A program made the translations under genes and the position numbers. From the NCBI GenBank assembly GCA_963575745.1, contig CAUYUJ010019615.1:348513-412512 (forward strand): a stretch of DNA of 64,000 nucleotides. Direction: 5' to 3'. Below, one piece after another: positions 42,301 through 51,973 of the stretch. How positions within the stretch are numbered: position 1 is the stretch's first letter; each line of letters begins with the position of its first letter. The stretch is from Prorocentrum cordatum. Lineage: Eukaryota > Sar > Dinophyceae > Prorocentrales > Prorocentraceae. A model generated the notes under the pieces. That model did no database searches. It worked only from the letters and a program-made list of their open reading frames with translations, and was not told where the DNA came from.

Positions 42301-44073
42301 CGGCAGCAGCAGGAGGTCGGCATGAAGCCAGCGTGGGCCCGAGTGCGGGGGCCAGCAGGTGCTGTCATCATGTCCATGAGAAGGGCCACGTGGGCGTGGC
42401 CTGCGTGGCATACTTTTGTCTCGAAGGAGGGCTTCGAGCTGAACATGCAGGAGGTGTGCCCTCTGGACATTGCAGCGATGGTGCGCAAGGACGTGCAGGC
42501 GACCCTCTGGGAGGAGTGGACGCAGGCGGAGGAGCTCAGGAGCCTGAGCCCAATGCCTTTGGTGGCACCAGCGGTGGCGCAGGTTCGAGCACGTGATTTC
42601 CCGAAGCATGCCAAGAATGCAGCGAAGAAGATCTTCATCGGAGGTGCGTGGACTATGGAGAAGCTTTGCACATGTAATATCGTGCCCACGGACATCTGCA
42701 TGGCTTGCGGTGAGGCGGTGGGCACCGAGCACCATCGGTATTGCAAGTGCACCGCGCTCAGGGGCCAGCGTCTGCAGGCGCAGGCGGACTGGCAGCACGT
42801 AGCCGAGCAGCAGGACACCAACATGCTGTGGACGCGGGGGTTGGTGAGGTCTCCAGAGGCGGACTGGAAGTTCGTTGGCATTGCGGAGGACCAGTACTAC
42901 GAGCAGGTGGTCGACGGTGATGAGGACTATCTCACAGGCGACATCGTCTGTGATGGCTCCAAGCTCGGGAACAGCGACTGGGCGCAAACGGGCTGGGCAG
43001 CCATGTCGCTCACCGACGATGGCACGGCGAAGATGCAGATGTGGGGCCCGTTGCCTTGTACACTGCCGATCCATAGGAGGGTTAAGAGAGCAGAGATGTG
43101 GGCTTTTCTCAAGGTGCTGGAGCGAATGCTGCCGCCTGGCCGTGTATATACAGACCACAAGGGCATCCTGGAAGGTTTGCAGAAAGGTGAGCGGTGGTGC
43201 ACGAGCTGGAAGCGACCACATGCAGACCTATGGCAAAGGATTTGGCACAAGGTGAAGGACCTGGACCTGGATATACAATGCGTGATGCGCGTGAAGGCCC
43301 ACAGGTCCAAGGCCAGGATCCAGCAGCTCGAGGGCGACGACCTGAAGATTGCGAAGGGCAACAGTGAGGTTGACTTGCTGGCGAAGGCGGGCGCGGAGCA
43401 GGACGCGCACTACGGCAAGCACCAGGCGCTGGAGGACCTTTCAGGGCGCGTGCGTTGGGCGCTGCAGAATATAGGATGGTGGTACCAAAAGATGGGCGGT
43501 ACGTGGCCAGACGTGCCGCCCAAAGCAAAAGGAGTACCGAGACGAAGAGTGCCGAAGCCGCTGCTCACCCTCACCGAGCACGATATCGTGGAGACGGGTG
43601 GGTGGCAGGTATGCATGAGGTGTGGCATGCGTGCGGCGCCCAAGAGGATGCGCATAAAGCTGTGGCAAGCGGAATGCGTACGACCACGGTGGCAGGCGAC
43701 GGGCTCGAGCAGCTCGGGGACAGGCAGGTCGCTGGAAGCCAGCGTTGCCATCGCGGCGGCAGCTGCAGCAGCAGCAGTAGCAGCGCGCCCAGAGGTACAA
43801 CGCGAAGATCGTGCAGAGCTTGAGGGGCAGGACAGGGCTCATCGTGTTGAAGTTCATGGGCCGTACGTCGTGTGTGTGGTGTGCGGGGCGCACTCGGCGA
43901 GGCGAAGGGCGGGTTTGGGCGTGGCATGGCCAGGCCCGCTAGCTCCTCGTGGGCGCTCCACAAAGGACGACGCAAAGAGGAAGAAGCGAGACAGGATTCT
44001 GGCTGGGAAGAATCCGCAGAACGGCAAGCCGCTGGAGCAGGGGATAGTCCTGCCTGGGCGGCGGGGGGCTTGA
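39148..44073 (+). CDS. LINE ORF2: endonuclease, reverse transcriptase and RNase H polyprotein
   Basis: Up to 1,641 codons. Domains in order (numbered from 39148): APE-type endonuclease (NGSGW near 90, QEHR near 112, GGDFQVAP near 234, SEIDYF near 275); reverse transcriptase (motif A LDLVKAFEKV near 744, motif C MYVDDL near 834); a zinc knot CNIVPTDICMACG...H...CKC near 1175; RNase H with D1269 (CDGSK), E1316 (KRAEMW), D1336 (YTDHKG) and D1409 (GNSEVD). The tail has poly-Ala and two CxxC knuckles near 1489 and 1576. Motif B is unusual (AGSKFSVCF). The start is uncertain: the frame opens inside ORF1, so re-initiation or frameshifting is likely. Confidence 0.92.
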   Translation: MVLLLVATVGAQVQPEERKMNASRVRSCHLKNKSGYMQEGFPRTPAKHSESVGWRCASAWRSITSGPSDPSRLRKNKHESLTLWTFNGSGWGTIKEMIEGSEGGKLQCYAVQEHRLMDDRIAVVSQSMKVQGYQFGGVAANQTIGPGGEAGTSAGVAVVAPRRIGMTYLYGKEKWDLSPRNSPGRAVAALLAVGKGITYASVYLWTAEGMTFRNTEIINKVIGQLEAIGAPWIIGGDFQVAPEKMTEVESVKMAKARVVASVARCGTCRHAHGASEIDYFIVSGSLVSQVMDVRVQEEWPSAPHKPVGLTLRLKVKERMVRVLEKPKALPAQGIGCTPAPPRYQDIASFGSQVDANQAWKQHMQTLEQEAFAVRGLVWAPDHPAAGRAEEPTWRIKPLSFGGANVPPAAREAVWWRRLAKTLQNLHGAFSRLKMARTGDIQRQRQREATAHEHQFIITRQRTKHLTAEEQGEWQARCGLLAAGLFRGALQEAKLQQWMQESQAKMKEYDQKLLKERRARWADRLQEAAAGAAGGLHKLSKAATVWRPRRGDTMEGSADPIEAAEYTLREWKQIWRVGEQIQEEVRPWECEERDKLEPFTGQDVDKLKEVARTFRKKTGVGVDSWHPSMLQGASDEAYDKLLDFYMEVERTLYWPIHMGTVLFFMIPKTFTTDRVIGLLPTAIRAWESMREPYMVKWAKQNYRSWDCTSYGKTAEDAAWEVLLSHEMDDAEEQSEETQATITAVLDLVKAFEKVSLHVLWEAGKQLSFNTGVLAVVCSYFAMSRRLIVGDSVSSETQTVATIVAGSKFSVCFLKMVIQSTLDGLVVERPRARWRMYVDDLCVRLRQQHQCIVTELEETIDSCFRGFEKIGLKFSVGSKGKGAAMASTKWARKAVTRPMRERGLPVVGACPCLGVDIVTHGTAAKAKNGKRHAIMKARSRRLLTLKGGREMTRGVGLVFKCGLERSVLHGCKCLGMPDHQLRQLRREAGRLLPGGRGPRSLTLQLAVAQEEPTYEVTEAPIVRWARAVWHSAQDEDGAIQWDSMGTMLQQAWRRQQQEVGMKPAWARVRGPAGAVIMSMRRATWAWPAWHTFVSKEGFELNMQEVCPLDIAAMVRKDVQATLWEEWTQAEELRSLSPMPLVAPAVAQVRARDFPKHAKNAAKKIFIGGAWTMEKLCTCNIVPTDICMACGEAVGTEHHRYCKCTALRGQRLQAQADWQHVAEQQDTNMLWTRGLVRSPEADWKFVGIAEDQYYEQVVDGDEDYLTGDIVCDGSKLGNSDWAQTGWAAMSLTDDGTAKMQMWGPLPCTLPIHRRVKRAEMWAFLKVLERMLPPGRVYTDHKGILEGLQKGERWCTSWKRPHADLWQRIWHKVKDLDLDIQCVMRVKAHRSKARIQQLEGDDLKIAKGNSEVDLLAKAGAEQDAHYGKHQALEDLSGRVRWALQNIGWWYQKMGGTWPDVPPKAKGVPRRRVPKPLLTLTEHDIVETGGWQVCMRCGMRAAPKRMRIKLWQAECVRPRWQATGSSSSGTGRSLEASVAIAAAAAAAAVAARPEVQREDRAELEGQDRAHRVEVHGPYVVCVVCGAHSARRRAGLGVAWPGPLAPRGRSTKDDAKRKKRDRILAGKNPQNGKPLEQGIVLPGRRGA

Positions 44074-44282
44074 GAGCGAGCTCGCATGGGGGAGCACCAG
44101 TTGCACTATGTGAGCATGGTGAACATGCAGGTGCTGATGAGGCTGGAGGGCCAGCCAACGTACGAGTTCGTGCTGGAGAACCAGCTGAACCAGGCCAGTC
44201 AGGCCTGAGGCGAGCCGCCGTCTGCGGCGAACGGGCCTCTTGGCGGGAGCCGCTGGAGGTTTGGGGGAGAAAAAAAAGCATA

Positions 44283-44560
44283 TTGGGGACCTCTTGGGGC
44301 CTCTTGGGGGCCTCTTGGGGGCCTCCTGGAGGCCTCTTGGGAGCCTCCTGGGGGCCTCTTGGGGCCATCTTGGGGCCTCTTGCGACCTCCTCTGAAGCGC
44401 AAATGAGCGCTGCCCCCTGAGACAGACAAAATGAGGCCAAAACCTTCGTAAAATCAACGATTTTGCTATGGAGGAAGAGAAGCGCGGCCCCCTCAGGAGG
44501 CCAAAATGGGGCCAAAACCGTAGTAAAATCAATGTGTTTTGCTTCGAAGAAGAGCAGAGG
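44283..44560 (+). repeat. CTTGGGGCC-type array and a two-copy 80-bp repeat
   Basis: The right half of the array begins with the duplicated TTGGGGACCTC. From 44400 two copies of a unit of about 80 bp follow (GAGGCCAAAACCTTCGTAAA / GGGGCCAAAACCGTAGTAAA). Confidence 0.8.
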
Positions 44561-45329
44561 GCCCAAACTCGGTCCCCCCGTCGGGGCCAGAATCCTCGTG
44601 AGGGTCGTCGTTTTTTGGCCCTCCCAGGGGTCGAAAAAGACTCCCCTGACGACCCGCGGCCCGCCCTCTCCAGGCCCAGGGGGAGGGAGTAGGGGGAGGG
44701 GTAAACCCCTCCCCGAAGGGGAAGAAGGGGGGTTGAGGACAGAGCGGGCTCTCTAAACCACTCACGCCCAAAGGGCTGGTGGGATTTCCAGAGTGGTGGC
44801 TGCCAGCCTGTTCGAGTGGTGTATCTGATGTTGGGGCCGTTTACCAGATTGGCCAGATTGGATTCCTTTTTTATGTTCGCCAGATTGGATTCAGACTGAC
44901 CCCCTCGCCAGATTGCCAGATTTCGCCAGATTGGGCCCGCCAGATTGGCGCCAGACTGGCTTCGACTGCCCAGGCTGGGGCGTCGGCGGTTGAGCCAGTG
45001 TGCAAAAACAGTCCGCGCCTCCAAATCGGAGCCCCAAGCCATCTTTGTGGGCGACAAGCCTGCCCGCATCCGCGGCCTGGGCCGCGACCCCGCGGCCACG
45101 GGGCGTTGTTCGCGGATGCCCCGCGCGGAATGCCCCCCCGTGCGGCCGCGCTTTTGGGGGACCGCGCCCCAGAATCCAGACGGCGAGGTGGCGAGGCCTC
45201 CCTTTCGCCGCACCCCCCCCCCTCTCTCCCAAACAGCGCTGAAACAAAAAAGACGATCCAGACGGCGAGGGCGCGGACACAGATAGATAGGTTTGCCGCT
45301 CGTGCTGTTTCTCTCACGGCGCGCGCCAG
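44561..45329. other. intron before tricorn exon G
   Basis: Includes a short GCCAGATTGG tandem (44845-44960). GC-rich frames on both strands match nothing. Confidence 0.5.
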
Positions 45330-45533
45330 GCCTGGCGCCTCCTGCGCGACCGCTTCTTCGACGGGGGCATGTGCGGCTCGGACTGGGCCGCGGTGCGCGG
45401 CCGCTACGCGGCGCTGCTGGGCCGGCTCGCCTGCCGGGACGACCTGACGGACCTGCTGCTCGAGATGGCCGGGGAGCTCGGCGTCGCCCGCGTCCACCAC
45501 CTCCCGCCGTTGGCGCCGTACCGGCCCCCAGAG
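45330..45533 (+). CDS. tricorn homologue, exon G (C1 domain)
   Basis: Begins GCCAG|GCCTGG, phase 0, in frame with exon F. AWRLLRDRFFDGGMCGSDWA, RYAALLGRLACRDDLTDLL and EMAGELGVARVHH match the family's 'AWRlqRDyFwdpgMhGvDW', 'RYapLL-rvatR-dl-dLl' and 'GELgtSHay'. At the last motif the catalytic Ser-His pair of prokaryotic tricorn reads Ala-Arg, with two His two residues later. The 3' edge (AG|GAGAAA) is provisional. Confidence 0.9.
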
Positions 45534-45639
45534 GAGAAAGTCCATAGCCCCCCTCGAGTCCTGGCACGAAGTCGCACGCTGGGAGGTCCCTGCCAGTCTG
45601 CGGCCCCCCCCGGACTGTGACGGAACGGCTCGGGAGGGA

Positions 45640-46299
45640 GAGCTGCAGTCTTCGCTAGTGTTTGGCCTCTGGGGGCCCTCGCAGGGCCGCAGGGCCGGGA
45701 AGAACCGGCTCAGGATCAAAGTTGAGTTGGTATTGGTCGTGGGCGGAAAAGAGGGGAGTGATGGCTAACTATGGGGGGGGATATCATGGCGTGGGACATG
45801 ACATTTCCCCAGATTTCATGGCGCCTCTTCTAATTTTATTACGTCCCTGGCCCCCCCGCTGGGCCGCGCACATGCCGCCGGTCATGATTTGCACCCCCCC
45901 CCCTGGACACACCCCTCTTGGCCGCTCCCGAATTGGGGAACGGGCCCACGTCTCCGGGAAGCCACGCTGCAGAAAAATCACGGCGTCGGGGTTCTTTGAA
46001 AGGTACCGGTACCGCAACCCTTTCCTCGGTTTCGCCATGTTGGGCCTCCTGGGAGGCCCTCGATCGTCCCCACGGCTGGACGTTCCTCCGAATCTTTATA
46101 TAATGCGCCTCGGGAGAGGTCCGGAAAGGTCACCAGGCACATTGAATGAGAAATCGACCTGTCAGCAGGTACCACGCGAAATTATCTTCTTTCGATGACC
46201 CCAGGGGCCCACAGAAGCTGTCAAATATCGACGACGAATGTGCCCCAACATGTTTCATATCATGAGTCCTGATCTCACGCCTCATGCGTGCTGTTGTAG
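45640..46299. other. intron between exons G and H
   Basis: Contains a partial copy of the 140-bp repeat (45655-45735) and a segment (45765-45930) with a diverged relative at 59925-60090. No gene. Confidence 0.5.
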
Positions 46300-46433
46300 G
46301 TCTATCAGCACCTTGTCGTTTCACCAGGCCCGAGTCGTGCGCCATGGGCCTCCTGGGCGCTGAGGTCGAGTGGGACGCCGCGGTGGCGGGCTACAGCGTT
46401 TCGCGGCTTGTGGTCGGGGACCCGTGGGACCGC
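46300..46433 (+). CDS. tricorn homologue, exon H (C1 to PDZ linker)
   Basis: Contains MGLLGAEVEWDAAVAGYSVS and RLVVGDPWDR, matching the family's 'GfLGAdlewD---ggyriarIv-GDpWd'. Two acceptors are possible, GTTGTAG|GTCT (46300) and TTCACCAG|GCCC (46328); neither matches the provisional phase at the end of exon G. The end GACCGC|GTGGGT is phase 0 and fits exon I. Confidence 0.85.
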
Positions 46434-46766
46434 GTGGGTGAGAATCATATCGGGGGTGGCTGGAGGCGCCCCTGTCCCAAGGTGCCTCCAGCTCTTCGCT
46501 CCATGTCGGAGCCCATTGGGTCCCCCCGGGGCCTCGTGAGGGGTGCTCTGGACCGGGATCCCGCAACGGGGTGTGTGCCCGGGGAGATGTGTGAATTCGA
46601 TCGGCTTTTGCACCGAACCGTCCGAAACAGATGCCCCCCAGCCGCCAGCAGCTCCCGATAGTTGCCGATAGGTGGGGCGTGCGGGGGGCATCTGTTTGCG
46701 GCAGTTCGGTGCACCAGCGGATCGAAGTCGTGCCCCCCCTCTCAGGGCCAGCCCCCCTTTGGTGGA

Positions 46767-46960
46767 TCTCGGGTATAGCCAGGACCCCAGGTGAGGGGAC
46801 CCGGTTAGTAGTAGGGCCCTGGAGCCCTGGAATTCGCCAGAGCCACTAAACCAGGTCTGCCGTATAGCTGGTGTCTTTTCGGGTGACGGCAGTTTCGGTC
46901 AGTGGAACGGGGGCCTGGGGGGCGCCCCCCAGTACGCATCTCTCAACCAGGCCCCACCGA
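46767..46960 (+). repeat. about 190-bp dispersed repeat, copy 1
   Basis: Runs from TAGCCAGGACCCCAGGTGAG to the CTCAACCAGG segment. It is about 75-80 percent identical to 57467-57660, which lies in the intron after exon N. Confidence 0.75.
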
Positions 46961-48001
46961 CTGGAGGCCGTGGGGGCCTGCCTCCCTGGAGATCCTGGGG
47001 GCACCCTGGGCCAGTGGCACCTCTGGCAGCCCCCGCTCATCTCCACGTCCATGGCCCTCTCAGCGGTGCATGGCTTCCTCGGCGCCGCGACAGGCCCTGC
47101 GAATCGGCGGCGACGCGCGGGGGGGGGCAGGGTGGTCCCCATCGAGCCCGCGTCGGGCACGAGGAGAGACGCCGGCTGTGAGTGGCAGAATGAGAGGAGG
47201 AGGAAGCCGAGGGGGGCGAGAGGGGGGGGGCGGAGAGCGGGAACGACGGCGTGGGCGAGGGGAGGAGGACAAGGGGAAAGAGGGGGAGGAGGGGGCGGGC
47301 GACGACGAGGGATGAAGAGGGCAGGAGGAGGAGGAGGCCCGCTCGGTCGCTGCCCCTCCGCCGTCGTGTCTTCCCTGTGGCTCTCGCTGGCTCGCCTCTT
47401 TCGGGCCCTCGCTGGGGCCTTGGTGCTGGCTGGGAGTTGGCGCTCGACTCCAACCCACGTCCACAACCCAGCGAGGGGGGAACTGAGAAGGAGAAGGCCT
47501 CCTCGGAAGGCGGCCGGGCTTCTCAGAAGGCCTTCGGCCCTCCGAGAAGTCTTCGGTGTCCTTTTGGCAGGCACGTAAAACATCTCCGAAGGCCGGGGGG
47601 CTTCCGAGCCTTCTGAGAAGGCCCGCCCCTTCTCATTTCCCCCCCAGGCTCGCCGCCAAATGGATGCCCCGCGGCTTTCCGCGGATGCTCCGCACGGAAC
47701 CGATCCATGCGATTGCGCATCCCTTGGCCTCAGACGCTGCGAAAAAATAGCGACATCTCAGAAACCACGTCCGGAGCCCCAGACCGCATTTCTCTTCCGC
47801 CTTTTTTTCGCCGCATCGATGCGTGTGGGCCCCAGGGCCCAAAGCAATGTAAAATCGCCCGTTGTGACATGCGACGCCAGGGTCTCAGGGTCCCTGGGAG
47901 CGCGCCTCGGGATCCAGACTGCGAGGGCCTGCAAAGAAAAAGTCGGTTACAAGCAAAGGCCGCAAAGGAACACCGAAATACTGCTCATCAGAACTCTGCA
48001 A
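46961..48001. other. intron with purine-rich and AGAAGGCC stretches
   Basis: GGA/GGGG-rich tract at about 47195-47335 and AGAAGGCCTTCGG-type inverted repeats at 47490-47640. No gene recognised. Confidence 0.5.
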
Positions 48002-48195
48002 TCAAGTCGGGCCTGTCCCCCTACAGGGTGTTTTTTTTTACGGAAAAACAAAAAATACTTCAAAAATAATCAAGAATTAGTCCAAACATAGTATGTGGAC
48101 TATTTTTTGAGTGTTTTTTTGACCTTTTGGGGGTATTTTGGGGGTATGTTTTATTTTTCGTCGAAAATCCCCCAGAAGGGGGACACGCCTGACAT
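48002..48195. mobile_element. MITE copy 3 (AGTCGGGC family)
   Basis: Left AAGTCGGGCCTGTCCCCCTA, right GGGGGACACGCCTGACA. AACTCTGCAA is present on both sides (47992-48001 and 48196-48205), an intact target duplication of 9-10 bp. It lies about 75 bases before exon I. Confidence 0.88.
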
Positions 48196-48271
48196 AACTC
48201 TGCAAATAAAGAAGTGCACACGTTGCAGTCCTTGGCTATTCCGATGCGCTGCGCGCCGGTCGCCCCGCGAG

Positions 48272-48409
48272 GACTGCGGCAGCGGCGGTGCCCTGTGCGG
48301 CGCCGCGCCGGGCGTGGCAGAGGGCGCGCGGCTGCTGGCCGTGAACCGGCAGCGGCTCACGGAGGCGCGCGGCCTGGAGCAGCTTCTCGGGGACCGGGAG
48401 AACCACGAG
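48272..48409 (+). CDS. tricorn homologue, exon I (PDZ domain)
   Basis: 138 bases, phase 0 at both ends: CGCGAG|GACTGC to CACGAG|GTGCGG. AAPGVAEGARLLAVNRQRLT and GLEQLLGDRENHEV match the PDZ core 'aPGv-v-eGDyLLAVnGrpl--a-g-eqlL-gra---V'. An alternative acceptor at 48228 would add 14 residues. Confidence 0.88.
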
Positions 48410-48411
48410 GT

Positions 48412-48525
48412 GCGGGGGGGGGGGAAGGGGGAGGGGGAGGGGGAGGGGGAGGGGGAGGGGAGGGGGAGGGGAGGAGAAGGAGGAGAAGGAGGAGGAGGAG
48501 GAGAAGGAGGAGAGGAGGTGGCTAG
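48412..48525. repeat. GGA/GGGGGA purine tract
   Basis: Begins three bases after exon I's donor. Pure purine strand. Confidence 0.9.
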
Positions 48526-48639
48526 GTGCGCTCGCGTCATATCTGACGTCCTACCCCTCCCTCCCATCCCTTACCATGGCGCTGATTTTCTCTATCCGCG
48601 GACGCGTTGTCGTAGCGGACCTGTGGCTCCGCGCGCGCG

Positions 48640-48960
48640 TGCGTAGTGGGTGGTGGTGCACGTGCGTGCGTGCGTGCGTGTGTGCGTGGTTGTCGGTGGT
48701 GGTGGTGCTGGTGCTGGTGCTGGTGGTGGTGGTGGTGGTGGTGCTGGTGCTGGTGCTGTGCTGCTGGTGCTGGTGCTGTGCTGCTGGTGCTGGTGCTGTG
48801 GTGGTGCTGCTGGTGCTGGTGGTGGTGCTGCTGGTGCTGGTGCTGGTGCTGGTGGTGGTGCTGTGGTGGTGTGTGGTGTGGTGTGGTGGTGGTGGTGGTG
48901 GTGGTGGTGGTGGTGGTGGTGGTGGTGGTGGTGGTGGTGGGTGGTGGTGGTGCGGCGCGG
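48640..48960. repeat. GGT/GCTGGT triplet tract
   Basis: GTGCGTGC run, then GCTGGT and (GGT)n. Poly-Val, poly-Gly or poly-His frames are artefacts. Confidence 0.95.
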
Positions 48961-49279
48961 TGGTGGCGGGCGGATGGGCGCGCGAGAAAAGGCCCGCGCT
49001 GGGGCGAGAACGCCATCCTGAACGACGGAGGCCAAACACCGATCCGAAAATGAGGCCCACGCTGCAGCGGGAGCACGATTCGGAACGATTCGGGAGCAGA
49101 AATGAGGCCGGCGCCTCAACGAGAGCAGCATTTTGGGAAAAAATGACGCCGGCGCCTCAGCGAGAGTCGTTTCCCGGGATTTCCCGGGCATCCTGTGTGT
49201 TAAAAAACAGTACGCGGAGGGTGCGCGGCTATCACCCGGACGCCATCAGGGAGGGAAGAGGGAGAGTATTTTTCATATT

Positions 49280-50125
49280 GAGTAATTTGTGGAGGGGAGG
49301 AGAGAGAGGGAGGAGGAGGAGGAGGTAGGAGGAGGAAGGGAGGGGAGGAGAGGAAGGAGGAGGGAGGAGGAGAGGAGAGAGGAGGAGGCTGAGAGGAGTG
49401 CGGAGAGGAGGGAGGAGGCTGAGGAGGAGGGGAGAGGAGGGAGGAGGATGCGGATGAAGGTAGGAGGCGGAGGAGGAGGAGGGAGGAGGAGGAGGCGGAA
49501 GAGATGAGGAGGAGGAGTAGGAGGAGAGGAGAAGGAGGAAGAGAGGGAGGAGAGGAGGAGGAGGAGTAGGAGGAGGAGAGGAGAGGAGGAGGAGGAGGAG
49601 GAGGGGGGGAGGGAGGAGGGGAGGAGGAGGAAGGAGGAGGAGGAGAGAGGAGGAGGAGGAGGAAAGGGAGGAGGAGGAGGCGAGGAGGAGGAGGAGGAGG
49701 AGGAGGAGAGGGGAAGGAGGAGGAGGAGGAGAGGAGGGAGGAGAGTAGGAGGATCGGAGAAGAGGAGAAGGCGGCGCGGAGGAAGGAGGAGGCGCAGAGG
49801 AGGAGGTGGCTGAGGAGAGGGCGGATGAGAGGAGGAGGAGGAGGAGGAGTAGGAGGAGAGGAGGAGAGGGAGGAGGCGGAGGAGGAGGGCGGGGGGGTGG
49901 AAGAAGGGCGGCGGAAGAGGAGGAGGAGGATGAGGAGCAGGAGAGAGGAGGAGAGAGGAGGAGGAGGGGAGGGGAGGACGTATGAGGAGAGAGGAGGAGG
50001 AGGAGTGCGGCGGAGGAGGAGGTGGAGGAGCTGGAGCACGAGGAGGAGGAGGAGAAGGAGGGAGGGGGAGGAGGAGGAAGAGGTGGAGGAGGAGGAGGAG
50101 GAGGAGGAGGAGGAGGAGGAGTTCG
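49280..50125. repeat. 840-bp purine (GGA/GAG) tract
   Basis: The plus strand is nearly all purine: GAGGAGGAG with AGGGAGG and scattered GCG. Very long Ser/Pro/Leu-rich frames on the minus strand result only from this. Confidence 0.95.
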
Positions 50126-50194
50126 CCTGGCACCAGGGCGGGCGCCCGAGGGTTGGCCTTCATGCGGCTCTGGGCTGCGCACATCGGCCACGCG

Positions 50195-50360
50195 CAGAGG
50201 GGGCAGGGGGAGGGGGGGAGGGCTTCCCAGAAGCACCCCTGCTTCTCAGAAGGGGCAGGCCTCCTCTGTAGATGTAGGGCCGGAGTCTCCTCAGAAGCAT
50301 CCTCCTTCTAAGGAGCCCTCCCCCCTGCCCCCCTGCCCCCCTGTGCGCGCCGCCAGGGAG
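50195..50360. repeat. dispersed TTCTCAGAAG repeat, copy 1
   Basis: GGCTTCCCAGAAGCACCC...TTCTCAGAAGG...AGCCCTCCCCCCTGCCCCCC. It recurs at 52390-52545 and partly at 35040-35170. Rich in short AGAAG inverted repeats. Confidence 0.7.
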
Positions 50361-50399
50361 AAGCGCGATGCCTTGGGCTCACATTGCTACCAGCCATCA

Positions 50400-50866
50400 C
50401 CCTGACCCCCCAGCCCAGATGCCTTCGCATCATCGCCGCATGCCTATGGCATGGCCGTGTCGATGCCTCGGATGCCTAGGCATTTGCATGGGTGTGCCTA
50501 CGAATGCATCCAGGGATGCGTCCATGGACGTAGCTGGACGTAGCTGGGCGTAGCCGATCCCTAGGCATCGACCTGGTGATGCCTGGTATCGAGTTGGCGA
50601 TGCCTCGGCATCGGCAGGAGGGTGCGCAGGGTCGGCATCGATGGTTCAAGGTACCAGAGGCACAGGGCCGTGCCAAGCTATGCCCATGGCCAAGTTCTCG
50701 TGGGATCGCATCGACGCTGACCTTGTTCATGGTCCATCTGGCCGCCACCGATTCGCGAGGATGGGCCACGAACCGACGATGGCTAGGACGGACGATGACC
50801 GAGACCGGCACCGACGTCTCCGCGTTCAGTCTTGGTGATGGTCCTCGCTTGCTCTTTCTGTCCGCA
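50400..50866. other. intron, GCATCG-rich
   Basis: Repeated GCATCG/CATGG words at 50440-50660. No gene before the acceptor of exon J. Confidence 0.45.
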
Positions 50867-50867
50867 G

Positions 50868-51002
50868 GTATTCGTGACCCTGGTGGACGCGGAAAATGCC
50901 GATCGGGTCGCCGCACACTTGCGGCAAGGGGCCTCGCAGGGAGAGGCCTCCGGTGCCGGCAAGGACTCGCAGCCGGCGCCCAGCAAGAACAGCAAGAAGA
51001 AG
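50868..51002 (+). CDS. tricorn homologue, exon J (end of PDZ and charged linker)
   Basis: 135 bases, phase 0-0: TCCGCAG|GTATTC to AAGAAG|GACGAT (GA donor). VFVTLVDAENADRV closes the PDZ sheet; a Ser/Gly/Lys linker ends SKNSKKK, continuing with EKKKAKK in exon K. Confidence 0.85.
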
Positions 51003-51529
51003 GACGATTGGGTGTGGCCAGTCCCGCGGATCCAGACGATGCCAGCAGTTGCGACGGAGGTTTCTGTTGACAAGGTGGCACTCGCATCCTCCGGAGGCGG
51101 CTTCCCTGCCCCAGGATCTCCAGGAAGCAGGTCAGGACGAAGAACGGGCCCGTGGGGAAGCGACCGAAGTCCCCCGCGGGCGCGAACCGCGAACAGGCAT
51201 GCGGCACCGGAGGAGGGAGGGGGGGGGGCCCTGGCCCCGGGTGGCCCCTGCTTCTCTGGGAAGGCCCAGGTGGGCACCAGAGGGCCTCAGGGGTCCGAAG
51301 GGGGCGCGGACAGCCGGTGGCACATTTGGGCCACGAGGACTTGCGACCTCCTTTGCGATCCGACGCTTGCGAACAAGAGCGCAAGATCTTTCAAGAACTC
51401 GAAGGGATCCCTGGACTTCATCTTTCTGTTGCATTTTTCGGTCAGGGCAGCGGGGCCCGAAACAGGACACGATCGCCAGCTGTGGGAACATTACGACGTT
51501 GGGACTGCTGGGCCAGGATTCTCCCTGGT

Positions 51530-51625
51530 GTTTTTTCCGCAACGTGACTCCCCAGAGGTCTGGACCCTTTGCCCAGGACCGGCTTTTCCTCAGGAGGTCG
51601 AGCATGGAGCAGGAGATCGACTGCA
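51530..51625 (-). repeat. dispersed 140-bp repeat, minus copy
   Basis: Reverse copy (CCAGAGGTCTGGACCCTTTG ... GACCGGCTTTTCC). Confidence 0.6.
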
Positions 51626-51973
51626 GAGTTGAGTTGCCCTAATGTTGAATGTTGGTCGAATCTGCAATGCAGATGTGGCATGTTCGTAGATCTATGAGAA
51701 GTCTATGTGTTTTCTTCCGTAGTTTCGACACACACAACGATTTTGGTGTAAATGAATTCTGCAGTCGATCTCCGACTCGAGGAGTTCTCTCTCTCTCTCT
51801 TTCTTTCTCTCTTCTCTGGGCGGTGCCAGGGCCCAGTGAGGGCCCTCGGAGGCCGAGTACGAGTGTCGAGGCGGGGAGCTGTACACGACCGCCGCGGGGA
51901 GGATCGATCTCCGCGGTCCTCCACAGGGGGTGGCTGTAGACATCTGTCGGCCACGCGCAGAGGTTGAGTAGGC

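Larger units (their letters stand above)
38277..44277 (+). mobile_element. complete SL-bearing LINE-type retrotransposon
   Basis: A 6.0-kb insertion bounded on the left by an exact SL and on the right by eight A. TTGGGGACCTC immediately precedes the SL and recurs five bases after the oligo-A, which reads as an 11-bp target duplication inside a CTTGGGG array. It carries two overlapping genes (ORF1, ORF2) with no stop or frameshift in any recognised domain, so the copy looks young. The SL shows that the copied RNA had been trans-spliced. Confidence 0.85.

Noticed and set aside
41271-42881. 536-codon open frame antisense to the LINE ORF2
   Set aside because: Mirror frame of a GC-rich coding region; the plus strand holds RT and later domains with all motifs.
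43939-45567. 542-codon minus-strand frame crossing the LINE 3' end and tricorn exon G
   Set aside because: It spans a transposon boundary, an array and an exon of the opposite strand, so it cannot be one gene.
48537-50236. Very long Pro/Ser/Leu/His open frames on the minus strand and Val/Gly frames on the plus strand
   Set aside because: Caused by purine and GGT tracts; no domain and no codon signature.
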